Part shown: in pieces, positions 53,668 through 62,383 of the stretch
How the letters are laid out: each line of letters starts with the position of its first letter
Position numbering within the stretch: position 1 is the stretch's first letter
Origin: Methylophilus sp. TWE2
GTDB lineage: Bacteria; Pseudomonadota; Gammaproteobacteria; Burkholderiales; Methylophilaceae
Reading direction: 5' to 3'
DNA length: 64,000 bases
NCBI RefSeq assembly: GCF_001183865.1
Contig: NZ_CP012020.1
Span: forward strand, 186,001 to 250,000
Translations under genes and position numbers: made by a program
The notes under the pieces: generated by a model
Seen by the model: only the letters and a program-made list of their open reading frames with translations
What the model was told of the DNA's origin: nothing
Database searches by the model: none

Positions 53668-55698
53668 TTATTGTGACATGCCATTATGCCTGAGCAAAGC
53701 ATCCATGCTCGGTTCGCGGCCTCTGAAGGCCACAAACGATTCCATCGCCGGACGAGCACCGCCTTGTGCCAGTACCTCATTCTTAAAGCGGCTTCCCGCT
53801 TCTTCAGACAATACGCCCAGTTCTTCAAACAGGCTGTAAGCATCCGCAGAGAGTACCTCTGCCCATTTGTAGCTGTAGTAGCCAGCCGCATAACCACCGG
53901 CAAAAATATGGCTAAAGCTGTTGGGGAAGCGGTTCCACTTCGGTGGACGTAATACCGCCACTTCTTCACGTACTTGCTCTAGCACGTCCAGGGCGGTTTG
54001 TTTGCCTGCCGGATCAAAGCTGCTGTGCAGACGCATATCGAATAATGAAAACTCGATTTGGCGCACGGTTTGCATGCCAGCCTGGAAGTTTTTGGCCGCG
54101 ACCATTTTGTCGAATAGCGCACGTGGCAGTTGCTCACCACTGTCGACATGTGCCGTCATATGGCGCAACACGTCCCATTCCCAGCAGAAGTTTTCCATAA
54201 ACTGGCTGGGGAGCTCTACCGCGTCCCATTCCACACCCTTGATGCCGGAGACACTATATTCCTCGACCTGGGTCAGCATATGGTGCAGGCCGTGTCCAAA
54301 CTCATGAAACAGCGTGATCACTTCGTCATGGGTGAAGAGCGCAGGCTTGTCGCCCACCGGTGCGGAGAAGTTGCAGGTCAGGTAAGCGACGGGCAGTTCA
54401 ATGCCACTGGCTGTTTTGCGGCGCGTGATACATTCATCCATCCAGGCGCCGCCACGTTTGCCATGACGCGCATACAGGTCGAGGTAGAAATAGGCAACTG
54501 GCTGGCGTTGCTGGTCGCTAATTTCGTAGAAACTTGCATCCTTATGCCATAAGGGCGCGTCGGTTTTGCGTACCTGCACGCCAAAAATGGTTTCAACCAC
54601 TTTAAATAATCCGGCCAGCACTTTGTCTTCCGGGAAGTATTGTTTCACTTCCTGATCAGAGAATGCGTATTTTTCTTCACGCAGTTTTTCGCTGATATAG
54701 GCCACGTCCCAGGCCTGCATATCGCTAAAGCCCAGTTTCTCGGCGTAAGCTTTGAGCTCGGCCATGTCTTTTTCAGCGTATGGTTTGGCGCGTTTAGCTA
54801 ACGTATCCAGAAACTCAATCACTTGTTGTGGTGTATCGGCCATTTTGGTGGCCAGTGACAGCTCGGCGTAGTTTTTAAAGCCTAATAGCTGCGCCTCTTC
54901 CTGCTTCAGTTTGAGCAGGTCGGCAATTAAATGGGTGTTGTCCCATTCCGGTTTGCTGAACTCAGAGGCGCGGGTGGCATAGGCGCGGTAGAGGGTTTCG
55001 CGCAATGAGCGATTGTCGCAATACTGCATCACCGGCATATAAGACGGGAAATGCAGGGTAAACAGGTAACCGCTCTGGCCGTCCGCTTTTGCAGCTTCGG
55101 CAGCTGCTTGCAGCGCGTCATCAGGCAGGCCTGTTAACTCAGCAGCGTCTGCAACCACATGCTTGAAGTCATTCGTGTTGTCCAGAATATTCTCTTCAAA
55201 CTTACTGCCCAGTTTGGAGAGCTGTTCGGCAATTTCTTTGAAACGCACTTTTTCCGCAGGTGGCAGCTCGGCACCGCCGAGTTTAAAACCACGCACTTCG
55301 TTATCGATGATTTTCTTTTGTGCCCGGCTGAGTTGGGCGTATTCGGCACTGGCTTGGATCGCTTTGTATTTGTTATACAGGCGTTCGTCCTGCGACAGGT
55401 CGCTATAAAAGTCGGTCAGTTTGGCCAGGTTTTCGTTGTAGGCTTCACGCAACTCCGGCGTGTTCACCACTGCGTTCATGTGTCCGACCGGTCCCCAGCT
55501 ACGCGACAGTTTTTCCGAAAAATCTTCAATCGGCTGCACGAAGTGTTGCCAGTCAGGGGTCTCTGTGGCCGTTGCCAGTTGCTCGACCAGGGCGCGGCCT
55601 TCAGCAAGCAAGGTGTCGATGGCCGGAGACACATGCTCCGGGCGGATGTCATTAAACTTAGGCAGGCCAGTAAAAACGAGTAATGGGTTAGTGCTCAC
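53668..55698 (-). CDS. prlC: Oligopeptidase A (M3 metallopeptidase)
   Basis: Cytoplasmic zinc endopeptidase that degrades short peptides, including cleaved signal peptides; 676 residues. The HExxH motif is in TLFHEFGHGLHHML near residue 464, with the third ligand Glu in the following GIKGVEWDAVELPSQFMENF segment. The fold is otherwise all-helical and of normal length. The start is GTG 55698 (VSTNPLLVF) with AAAGGA seven bases upstream; the longer frame from TTG 55749 adds 17 non-conserved residues. It is followed by a terminator and stands alone. Confidence 0.93.
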   Translation of the reverse strand: MSTNPLLVFTGLPKFNDIRPEHVSPAIDTLLAEGRALVEQLATATETPDWQHFVQPIEDFSEKLSRSWGPVGHMNAVVNTPELREAYNENLAKLTDFYSDLSQDERLYNKYKAIQASAEYAQLSRAQKKIIDNEVRGFKLGGAELPPAEKVRFKEIAEQLSKLGSKFEENILDNTNDFKHVVADAAELTGLPDDALQAAAEAAKADGQSGYLFTLHFPSYMPVMQYCDNRSLRETLYRAYATRASEFSKPEWDNTHLIADLLKLKQEEAQLLGFKNYAELSLATKMADTPQQVIEFLDTLAKRAKPYAEKDMAELKAYAEKLGFSDMQAWDVAYISEKLREEKYAFSDQEVKQYFPEDKVLAGLFKVVETIFGVQVRKTDAPLWHKDASFYEISDQQRQPVAYFYLDLYARHGKRGGAWMDECITRRKTASGIELPVAYLTCNFSAPVGDKPALFTHDEVITLFHEFGHGLHHMLTQVEEYSVSGIKGVEWDAVELPSQFMENFCWEWDVLRHMTAHVDSGEQLPRALFDKMVAAKNFQAGMQTVRQIEFSLFDMRLHSSFDPAGKQTALDVLEQVREEVAVLRPPKWNRFPNSFSHIFAGGYAAGYYSYKWAEVLSADAYSLFEELGVLSEEAGSRFKNEVLAQGGARPAMESFVAFRGREPSMDALLRHNGMSQ

Positions 55699-55795
55699 AA
55701 CGTTATCCTTTGATGAATACAATGCTTGATAGAGGCTATTATTAGCCAAATGTTCGCGTGTGGGTCATTGTATATTTTGATGATGGTGATGAATT

Positions 55796-55826
55796 TTGCA
55801 AATACAAGGACAGGGCTAGTCCTTGT
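55796..55826 (-). terminator. Probable terminator of the PTS operon
   Basis: ACAAGGAC and GTCCTTGT pair around a seven-base loop, touching the ptsI stop codon. On the minus strand the following T-run is short and interrupted (ATTTGC), so it is a modest terminator. Confidence 0.6.
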
Positions 55827-57577
55827 TACAACAGCTCACCGTTAAATTTTTTAATCAGGGGTTCAATTTTTTCCAGGTCACTAAACGACAGGATCTTTTT
55901 GGCCTGTTTGGCCAATATGCTTTCTTCGCTTTGCAGAATTTGTGATTTCACGCTCAGGATATGGGAAGGATGCATGGACAACTGTCGCATGCCCATACCG
56001 ACCAGCAGGCGCGTCAGCTTGATATCGCCCGCCATTTCACCACAGACCGAGACCGGTTTCTGGTATTTTTCTGCGGCTTGTATGGTGAGTTGTATCAGGC
56101 GTAACACGGCCGGATGCAACGGGTTATACAAATGCGCCACCGCATCGTCAGCCCGGTCAATCGCCAGAGTGTACTGAATCAGGTCGTTGGTGCCTATGGA
56201 CAAAAAGTCGAGTTCTTGCGCAAACGCTTCAGCATTGATGGCCGCCGCTGGCACTTCTACCATGCCGCCCATGTGTATCTGCTCGTCAAACGGGATGTTT
56301 TCCTTGCGCAGTGACTCCTTGGCCCGCTCAAGTAACAGCCTGGCCTGGCGCAGTTCGGCCAGGTTAGACAACATGGGGATGAGGATTTTGACCTGCCCGT
56401 AACGTGATGCCCGTAACAGGGCGCGGAACTGGGTGTGGAAAATATGTGGCTCAGCCAGGCAGTAGCGCACAGCACGCAAACCCAGGGCCGGGTTAGTGGC
56501 AGTGACCACTTCGTCCGGGTTCAGTTGCTTGTCTGCACCGATATCCAGCGTACGGATGGTCACCGGATAGCCTTTCATGGCCTCGGCCACGTGCTTGTAG
56601 GCCTCAAACTGCTCCTGCTCGCTGGGCATCTCGCTGCGGTTCATAAACAGGAACTCGGTGCGGTACAAACCTACCCCCACAGCGCCAGACGCTTTTGCAC
56701 TGATCACGTCTTCGGGGACTTCAATATTGGCCAGCAAATCAATCGCTACGCCATCGACAGTCACCGCTTTAGTGGTTTTGATCAGTTGCAGCTTTTGTTG
56801 TGCTAGCTGCCACTGGTTTTGCTTGAGCTTGTATTCGGACAGGACTTCCGGGTCCGGGTTGACAATAACAACCCCGGCGGCGCCATCGACAATCATCAAT
56901 TCGCCGTCGTTGATGAGGTCACGTGCGCGTTGCAATGCCACAATCGATGGAATATTCAGGCTGCGAGCCAGAATCGCAGTATGTGAGGTCACGCCGCCGA
57001 CATCGGTGATAAACGCCGCAAACTGGTGATGCTTGAACTGGATGGCATCGGCCGGCGATACATCATGTGCCACCAGGATCATGGCACGCTCTTGCCGGGC
57101 TTGCAGTTTCTTTTCGCTGGCAGCCAGCTGGTCTCGGCCCAGCAACACTTTGATCACACGTTCAACAACTTGCACCACGTCCTGTTTTCGCTCACGCAAG
57201 TAGGCATCTTCAATGGCGTCAAACTGGGCCACGATATCATCCATTTGCTGCTTGAGCGCCCACTCGGCATTGCATAGCTCATCGCGGATAATGGCCTTGG
57301 GTGCCTCGGAGAGCGACTTGTCACTGAGCATGGCCAGGTGCGTGTTGATAAAAGCACCCAGCTCGGCGGGAGCGTTTTTGGGCAATTGTGACTTGAGTTG
57401 CTCAAGATCGTGTTTGACCAGGGCAATCGCGCGTTCAAAACGGGCGATTTCGTCATCGACACCGCTAGCCTCAATCTTGAAGTGCACGACCTCCAGCAAG
57501 GCATGGGAAATCAGGTGGGCATGGCCAATGGCGATGCCACTGGACACACCGACGCCGTGCATGCTGAAACTGGTCAA
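55826..57577 (-). CDS. ptsI: PTS enzyme I
   Basis: First enzyme of the phosphotransferase system: takes phosphate from phosphoenolpyruvate and passes it to HPr. 583 residues with the swivelling phospho-His domain (His199 in GGVTSHTAILARS), an N-terminal HPr-binding helical domain and the C-terminal PEP-binding barrel (FLSIGTNDLIQYTLAIDR). It starts directly after ptsH (stop and start adjacent). No sugar permease (EIIB/EIIC) is in the window, so it likely serves regulation. Confidence 0.95.
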   Translation of the reverse strand: MTSFSMHGVGVSSGIAIGHAHLISHALLEVVHFKIEASGVDDEIARFERAIALVKHDLEQLKSQLPKNAPAELGAFINTHLAMLSDKSLSEAPKAIIRDELCNAEWALKQQMDDIVAQFDAIEDAYLRERKQDVVQVVERVIKVLLGRDQLAASEKKLQARQERAMILVAHDVSPADAIQFKHHQFAAFITDVGGVTSHTAILARSLNIPSIVALQRARDLINDGELMIVDGAAGVVIVNPDPEVLSEYKLKQNQWQLAQQKLQLIKTTKAVTVDGVAIDLLANIEVPEDVISAKASGAVGVGLYRTEFLFMNRSEMPSEQEQFEAYKHVAEAMKGYPVTIRTLDIGADKQLNPDEVVTATNPALGLRAVRYCLAEPHIFHTQFRALLRASRYGQVKILIPMLSNLAELRQARLLLERAKESLRKENIPFDEQIHMGGMVEVPAAAINAEAFAQELDFLSIGTNDLIQYTLAIDRADDAVAHLYNPLHPAVLRLIQLTIQAAEKYQKPVSVCGEMAGDIKLTRLLVGMGMRQLSMHPSHILSVKSQILQSEESILAKQAKKILSFSDLEKIEPLIKKFNGELL

Positions 57578-57847
57578 TTACTCACCCTCACCAAAGTAGT
57601 CATTCACCAGCGCTTGCAGTGCCGCCAATGCCTGTTCTTCGTCCGGACCGGTGGCTTCAATGTCGATGATGCTGCCTTTGGCTGCAGCCAGCATCATGAC
57701 ACCCATAATACTTTTGGCGTTGACACGACGGCCGTTTTTTTCGACCCAGACTTCGCTTTTGAACTGGCTGGCCGTTTGGGTGAACTTGGTCGAGGCGCGA
57801 GCATGTAAGCCGAGTTTGTTAATGATTTCTACAGAGAGTTTGGCCAT
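57578..57847 (-). CDS. ptsH: HPr phosphocarrier protein
   Basis: 89-residue phosphocarrier. His15 (GLHARAS) takes the phosphate from enzyme I, and Ser46 (NAKSIMGVMML) is the target of HPr kinase, which is encoded in the same cluster. Dual phosphorylation lets it report on both PEP and the ATP/phosphate state. It sits 13 bases after the EIIA gene and adjoins ptsI. Confidence 0.95.
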   Translation of the reverse strand: MAKLSVEIINKLGLHARASTKFTQTASQFKSEVWVEKNGRRVNAKSIMGVMMLAAAKGSIIDIEATGPDEEQALAALQALVNDYFGEGE

Positions 57848-57859
57848 AAGTGTTTAAAG

Positions 57860-58267
57860 TTATTGTGCGTGATGACAAGTGGTTTTGGTGAAGTGGACGA
57901 CGCCATCGCGGCCGCCACTCAGTGCTTTCTGGATGCAGGAATGCAGGCCTTCGTGGCGGTAATTGAGAACGCGGACCAGCATGGGCAAATTCACTCCGGC
58001 AACGCCTTCGATTTCATCTGGCGTTAGCAGGCGAGTGACAATATTGCAGGGCGTTGCGCCGTAAATGTCTGACAACACTAATACCCCTTGGCCGCTATCG
58101 AGGTTTTTAACCAGTGCCTGTGCTTTGGGCAATATTTCGGCTGGGTCGTCATGTTTGGAGATTTCCAGGAAATCCAGCTGTGCCGGGCGATTGCCCATCA
58201 CATGCGTCGCGCAATCAATCAGGCTAGGCCCCAGGCTGCCATGCGCAATAATCAATACACCAATCAT
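57860..58267 (-). CDS. PTS EIIA component, mannose/fructose family
   Basis: 135 residues of the EIIA-Man fold with the phosphorylatable His9 (IIAHGSLG) near the N-terminus, and the conserved DIYGATPCNI region near residue 70. It takes phosphate from HPr. With no matching EIIB, EIIC or EIID in the window, it is a likely output of a regulatory PTS rather than a transporter part. In betaproteobacteria this gene (often ptsL or manX) regularly adjoins ptsH and rapZ-hprK. Confidence 0.9.
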   Translation of the reverse strand: MIGVLIIAHGSLGPSLIDCATHVMGNRPAQLDFLEISKHDDPAEILPKAQALVKNLDSGQGVLVLSDIYGATPCNIVTRLLTPDEIEGVAGVNLPMLVRVLNYRHEGLHSCIQKALSGGRDGVVHFTKTTCHHAQ

Positions 58268-58290
58268 AAGTTTGCTCTCAGAATCCGTAA

Positions 58291-59172
58291 TTAAGGGGTG
58301 GCGGTGACAGGCGCATCGTGCAATTCACGATGACGTGTCATCACTTGATGCTGTTGCTTGAAATAGGCGCCCAGTTGTTCCACCAGATAGACGGAACGGT
58401 GTTGCCCCCCGGTGCAGCCGATGCCGACAGTGACGTAGCTGCGATGATCGTGATAAAAGCTTGGTAACCATTTTTCTATATAGTGCTGAATGTCTTGCTG
58501 CATTTCAAGCACCATGGGTTCGTTTTGCAGAAATTGCTGGATAGGCGCTTCCTTGCCATTGTAAGGGCGCAAAACCGGGTCGTAATGGGGATTAGGCAGA
58601 CTACGCACATCAAACACAAAGTCAGCATCCAGCGGGATGCCATGTTTAAAGCCAAATGAGATAAATGACAGCACCAGTGAGTGGTCGCGCGCTTGCTGGT
58701 AGCTTTGCTCGAGTTGCAGCATCCAGTCACGCGTATGATGACGCAATGCATTGGCCGACAGGTTGCTGGTATCTACATGATGGCCCAGGTTACTCAGCCC
58801 GGATAACAGGTCACGTTCGTGATTGATGCTTTCGTCCAGCGCCTGGTCAGGCGTACTCAAGGGATGTTTGCGCCGGGTTTCGGAAAAACGTTTCACCAGC
58901 GTCTCGCGGCTGGCATCCAGAAAAAGCAGGTGAACAGCAATGCCCTGTGTTTTCAGCGTTTGCAGGATATCTGGCAGCGATTCAATGGCAATGCTGCGGC
59001 TATCGATACTCACAGCGACTTTGGCCGCGTCACGGTCAGCCACATGGTTTTGGATGTGGGGCAACAAGGTGGCAGGCAGGTTATCAATACAATAATAGCC
59101 GCTGTCTTCAAACACGCGCAAAGCAATGGTTTTACCCGAGCCCGACAGACCTGTCACGATCACCAGCTGCAT
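58291..59172 (-). CDS. rapZ: RNase adapter protein RapZ
   Basis: 293-residue P-loop protein, Walker A GLSGSGKT at residues 8-15. In E. coli it presents the small RNA GlmZ to RNase E and tunes GlmS production. The C-terminal RNA-binding half is recognised by FISFGFKHGIPLDADFVFDVR and VGIGCTGGQHRSVYL. It lies 13 bases after hprK and 23 before the EIIA gene. GlmZ-like RNAs were not found in this window, so its target here is unknown. Confidence 0.94.
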   Translation of the reverse strand: MQLVIVTGLSGSGKTIALRVFEDSGYYCIDNLPATLLPHIQNHVADRDAAKVAVSIDSRSIAIESLPDILQTLKTQGIAVHLLFLDASRETLVKRFSETRRKHPLSTPDQALDESINHERDLLSGLSNLGHHVDTSNLSANALRHHTRDWMLQLEQSYQQARDHSLVLSFISFGFKHGIPLDADFVFDVRSLPNPHYDPVLRPYNGKEAPIQQFLQNEPMVLEMQQDIQHYIEKWLPSFYHDHRSYVTVGIGCTGGQHRSVYLVEQLGAYFKQQHQVMTRHRELHDAPVTATP

Positions 59173-59185
59173 GTACCCAACCTTT

Positions 59186-60157
59186 TCATCTTAATTTGCT
59201 TTCCCGGAGCATGATTTGTTTTTGCCGTTGCGTCAGCTGTTTGGTGGCATTCACGCCGCGCAGCAGCAACATATGGTTGCGCACGGCGGCTTCAACCAGT
59301 ACCGCGATGTTGCGGCCAGCCGCAATGGGGATAATGACCTTGCTGACTTCCACATCCAGCACGTGCTGGGTTTGACGGTTGGCGCTCAGGCGGTCCAGGT
59401 CTTGCGGTTTCAGTTCATCCGCCAGTTCCAGCTGTATCATCATGTCCAGTGGTTTAGTCGGTTTGACCGCATTATCGCCGTAGAGTGCGCGGATATTGAG
59501 GATACCCAGGCCACGCACCTCTAAAAAATCTTGCAGCAATTCCGGGCAGCGGCCTTCTATGCGTTCCGGCGAGATACGGTAAAAATCGACAATATCATCC
59601 GCCACCAGGCGGTGACCGCGCGAGATCAGTTCCAGCGCCAGTTCGCTTTTACCAATCGCGGCGCTACCGGTGATCAATACGCCAAAGCCTTGCACCTCCA
59701 TAAACACGCCATGCATGCTGGTGGTTTCTGCCGTGGCCACCGCCAGGTAATGGCTCAGCAACTCCATCAGCTGCGGGCTAATCAACGGTGTAGTAAACAA
59801 GGGAGTTTGTGTTTGTTGCGCGGCTTCGAGCATGATGGCAGGGACTTTTTCGCCGTTGGCGACCACCACCATGGCCAGGTCTGTTGAAAATAAATTACTC
59901 ACCGCCTGCTGCACCGCGAGTATGCTCAAACCGCCCAGGTAATCCATTTCGGCACAGCCCAGCACTTGTACGCGATTGGGATGCACAAAATTCAAATGAC
60001 CGACCAGCGCCAGCGACGGTTTGGTCACGGTGCCTGAAGTCAGGATTTTTTGACCACCAGACTCGCCAGCCACCCATTTCAATTTGAGTTTGCTGCGTAT
60101 CTGTTTGTACAAATCAGCGACAGAGATTTGCGCCATACGGGGTGTCAACATGTCCAC
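59186..60157 (-). CDS. hprK: HPr kinase/phosphorylase
   Basis: Phosphorylates HPr on Ser46 with ATP and reverses this with phosphate. 323 residues: an N-terminal regulatory domain (about 1-130) and a C-terminal kinase domain with the P-loop GSAAIGKSELALELISRGH, a variant of the usual GDSGVGKSE. The catalytic His and the segment EVRGLGILNIR also match. The upstream GTG/ATG choice is settled by conservation of MDMLTPRMAQIS. It is the gene after hpf; the ptsN gene commonly found between them in betaproteobacteria is absent here. Confidence 0.92.
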   Translation of the reverse strand: MDMLTPRMAQISVADLYKQIRSKLKLKWVAGESGGQKILTSGTVTKPSLALVGHLNFVHPNRVQVLGCAEMDYLGGLSILAVQQAVSNLFSTDLAMVVVANGEKVPAIMLEAAQQTQTPLFTTPLISPQLMELLSHYLAVATAETTSMHGVFMEVQGFGVLITGSAAIGKSELALELISRGHRLVADDIVDFYRISPERIEGRCPELLQDFLEVRGLGILNIRALYGDNAVKPTKPLDMMIQLELADELKPQDLDRLSANRQTQHVLDVEVSKVIIPIAAGRNIAVLVEAAVRNHMLLLRGVNATKQLTQRQKQIMLRESKLR

Positions 60158-60240
60158 AAGTGATTGAGGCTCATTTTACAACTGAATAGCAGGTGGTGGG
60201 AGTGAAACGACGTAAAAGTGATACAGAAGTGGTTGTTTGA

Positions 60241-60266
60241 ATTCTCTACCCGAGCGGGTAGAGAAT
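60241..60266. repeat. 26-bp near-perfect palindrome between hpf and hprK
   Basis: ATTCTCTACCCG and its exact complement CGGGTAGAGAAT flank two bases. It lies in the 121-bp gap between hpf and hprK. No T-run follows, so it is not a standard terminator. It could be an RNA-processing site, an attenuator stem or a dimeric repressor operator. Confidence 0.55.
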
Positions 60267-60278
60267 GTGAGGCAAAAC

Positions 60279-60605
60279 TTAGGAACTCAACTGGTGTTTC
60301 ACTGCGCCACCAGATTTATGGTGGTCACCGTTTTTTTCCTTGTGTTTTAATACCTGACGGTCAAGTTTGTCAGTAAGCATGTCGATGGCACTGTACATGT
60401 TCTCATCGGTGCAGGCAGCGTGCAAATCGTTGCCTGGAACGTGCAGTGTGGCTTCAACCTTTTGGGCGAGCTTTTCAACAGACATGGTGACTTTGACATC
60501 GATCACATGGTCGAAGTGATTGCTGATACGCGTAAATTTGGATGAAACGTAATCGCGTAATGCCGGAGTGATTTCTAAATGATGTCCAGTAAGTTGTAAA
60601 TTCAT
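60279..60605 (-). CDS. hpf: Ribosome hibernation promoting factor, short form
   Basis: 108-residue HPF/RaiA family protein that binds the small ribosomal subunit and supports 100S dimer formation in stationary phase. It opens MNLQLTGHHLEITPALRDYVSSK and has the conserved DLHAACTDENMYSAIDMLTDKLDRQV. There is no long C-terminal dimerisation domain, so it is the short (gammaproteobacterial-like) form. AAAGGAG precedes the ATG. It is the probable head gene of the hprK-rapZ-PTS cluster, in the same strand order, although rpoN is not present upstream. Confidence 0.93.
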   Translation of the reverse strand: MNLQLTGHHLEITPALRDYVSSKFTRISNHFDHVIDVKVTMSVEKLAQKVEATLHVPGNDLHAACTDENMYSAIDMLTDKLDRQVLKHKEKNGDHHKSGGAVKHQLSS

Positions 60606-60643
60606 GACAAACTCCTTTTCTCAGAAATGGTGCCTTTCCAGAG

Positions 60644-60663
60644 CCAATTGCCTTATCAATTGG
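60644..60663 (-). promoter_or_regulatory. Small inverted repeat in the hpf leader
   Basis: CCAATTG and CAATTGG separated by six bases, about 40 bases upstream of the hpf ATG. It could be a small leader hairpin or a dimeric DNA-binding site; nothing more is visible. Confidence 0.3.
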
Positions 60664-60785
60664 ATAGAGAGGACAGTTTCAGTTTACTCTTTTGAGAAAC
60701 AGATGCAACCCGGAAGTGAAGTGCTTTATTGATGTTAATCAGGTGTTGCGCAGACTTTTTATCAACTCCATCATTGAGCGCAAAA

Positions 60786-61430
60786 TCATCCCGCCTTTCT
60801 CAAGGTGAGATTGATACGGCAGTTGCCTGTCAGAGAATGTGTGCCTGCCTTAACGGGGCTAACACCATGGTAAAACCTTCGGCTGGCACCTCCCCAGACC
60901 ACCACATCGCCATGCTGTAGCGGAATTTTCACCGGTTTGTCACTACGCTTGCTGCCCCCAAACAGAAACGTGGCCGGCAGGCCAAGTGAGACAGAGACAA
61001 TCGGCTGAGTGAAGTCTTTTTCGTCTTTGTCCTGATGCAGACCCATTTTGCAGCCCGGCGCATAGACATTGATCAGGCAGCTATCAGGCACAAACTGGGA
61101 ATAGCCCGCTTTACCGGCGGCCTCTGCTGCCAGTTGCAAAATCACTGCGGGCAGGGGAGGCCACGATACATTGGTTGATGGGTTGACGGGGCTGTAACCA
61201 TAGCCTTGTGCGTTACTCACCCAGCCTAGTGCCCCCATGCTGCTGGTTTGCACCGACATCACATAGCCCATGGGGGTCATCATGTGCTGCGGTGGGTGTG
61301 CGGTCAGATGGTGTTTTACACAGGGCCACAAGGCATGCATTTCTGGCAGCGCAAATCCAGGCAGCCAACAGGCGCCTTCCGCAATTGCAATTGAGTGTGG
61401 GCGTTGTTCGGTAAATAAATCCATCGTCAT
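60786..61430 (-). CDS. alkB: Alpha-ketoglutarate-dependent DNA dealkylase AlkB
   Basis: Fe(II)/2-oxoglutarate dioxygenase that removes methyl groups from N1-methyladenine and N3-methylcytosine. 214 residues with the iron-binding HxD in LHQDKDE, distal His in FYHGVSP, and the 2OG-binding Arg in RINLTLR. It has the substrate-side YSPVNPSTNVSWPPLP region typical of AlkB. Start is chosen at ATG 61430, which places the gene beyond the end of the upstream deacetylase-like gene; an in-frame start at 61469 would overlap it. No ada gene lies beside it. Confidence 0.9.
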   Translation of the reverse strand: MTMDLFTEQRPHSIAIAEGACWLPGFALPEMHALWPCVKHHLTAHPPQHMMTPMGYVMSVQTSSMGALGWVSNAQGYGYSPVNPSTNVSWPPLPAVILQLAAEAAGKAGYSQFVPDSCLINVYAPGCKMGLHQDKDEKDFTQPIVSVSLGLPATFLFGGSKRSDKPVKIPLQHGDVVVWGGASRRFYHGVSPVKAGTHSLTGNCRINLTLRKAG

Positions 61431-61456
61431 GGTTTGCGTTCGAAGAGAAAAGTGGA

Positions 61457-62380
61457 TTAGTGCATCCACTCGATACGGACATTCTTTTGCCGCGCAAGTT
61501 TTTCCATATGCGGGATGGCGCGTTCCAGATTTAGCAAATGATCCGATGCCGTTTCCTGATGAAAACCTAGCACCATCACAGGATGCCGTGCACTCAATAA
61601 TTGCTCAAACAGTTGCACCAGCTGTTTGGCACTGGTGTAGTCGGCCAGGCCAGCGTTATTGGGGCATTCCATGAGTTCAACACTCAGTGCAAATGGCTGC
61701 TCAAAAGGCGTGCTCTGTGGATGTAACTGTTTAAGCAGGCGGACCAGGCGACTGTCTTTGTGCCAGCGGGTGGTGAGCAAGTTAGCATCAATATAAGAGC
61801 TATCCCAGATAAACCGGTTAGCTTCCAGTGCCGCTTGTAATTTGGGGCCAAATTGCCATGCCCCGGCACGAAAGTGACGGGGGCGTTGAAAGCCATTGGT
61901 GACCAGCAGATCACTGCTGCAAGCAACGAGTTGCGTCAGTTCCAGTTGGTTGTAAGCATATTCGAGGCTCACTGAGTAACCACAGCTTGCTTCGCGGCAG
62001 TCCTCTTTGGCATCGGAGATGGAGGGAGCCGTTTGAAAGGTGACACCGCAGTATTGCACCAATGAACGCATGGGATGCAGATGCAGGCCGACTGTATCCT
62101 GCGGCAGGAATGTGCTGCGGATATGGCTGCCGATTTGCGCACGGTTGGCGCCAGGTTGCAAAAAATAGGCCGGGTTAATCAGATGTAATAAGGGGATGTG
62201 CGGAAATTTTTCCCTGAAACTGCGCATGGCATGCAGATTGTCTTCCTCTAGCGACAGGCCTTCCCAATCGACTGTGACCCAAAGCTGCATGGTTTCCCCT
62301 GCCTTTAGCGGTAAAGCCAGGCAAGCAATCAAGACCGTGAACACTATTTTTACAAGCATGTCCGCGGTCTTTGCATGCAT
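61457..62380 (-). CDS. Polysaccharide deacetylase-like (NodB-fold) protein
   Basis: 307 residues with a signal peptide (VKIVFTVLIACLALPLKAGE). The NodB-type motifs are present: VTVDWEG with the catalytic Asp, the metal site GLHLHP, FRAGAWQ with a conserved Arg, and a C-terminal MVLGFHQE with the second catalytic His. The match to described deacetylases is by motif only, so substrate (chitin, peptidoglycan, polysaccharide) is unknown. It lies four bases before a small periplasmic gene on the same strand, likely one operon. Confidence 0.8.
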   Translation of the reverse strand: MHAKTADMLVKIVFTVLIACLALPLKAGETMQLWVTVDWEGLSLEEDNLHAMRSFREKFPHIPLLHLINPAYFLQPGANRAQIGSHIRSTFLPQDTVGLHLHPMRSLVQYCGVTFQTAPSISDAKEDCREASCGYSVSLEYAYNQLELTQLVACSSDLLVTNGFQRPRHFRAGAWQFGPKLQAALEANRFIWDSSYIDANLLTTRWHKDSRLVRLLKQLHPQSTPFEQPFALSVELMECPNNAGLADYTSAKQLVQLFEQLLSARHPVMVLGFHQETASDHLLNLERAIPHMEKLARQKNVRIEWMH

Positions 62381-62383
62381 GGG

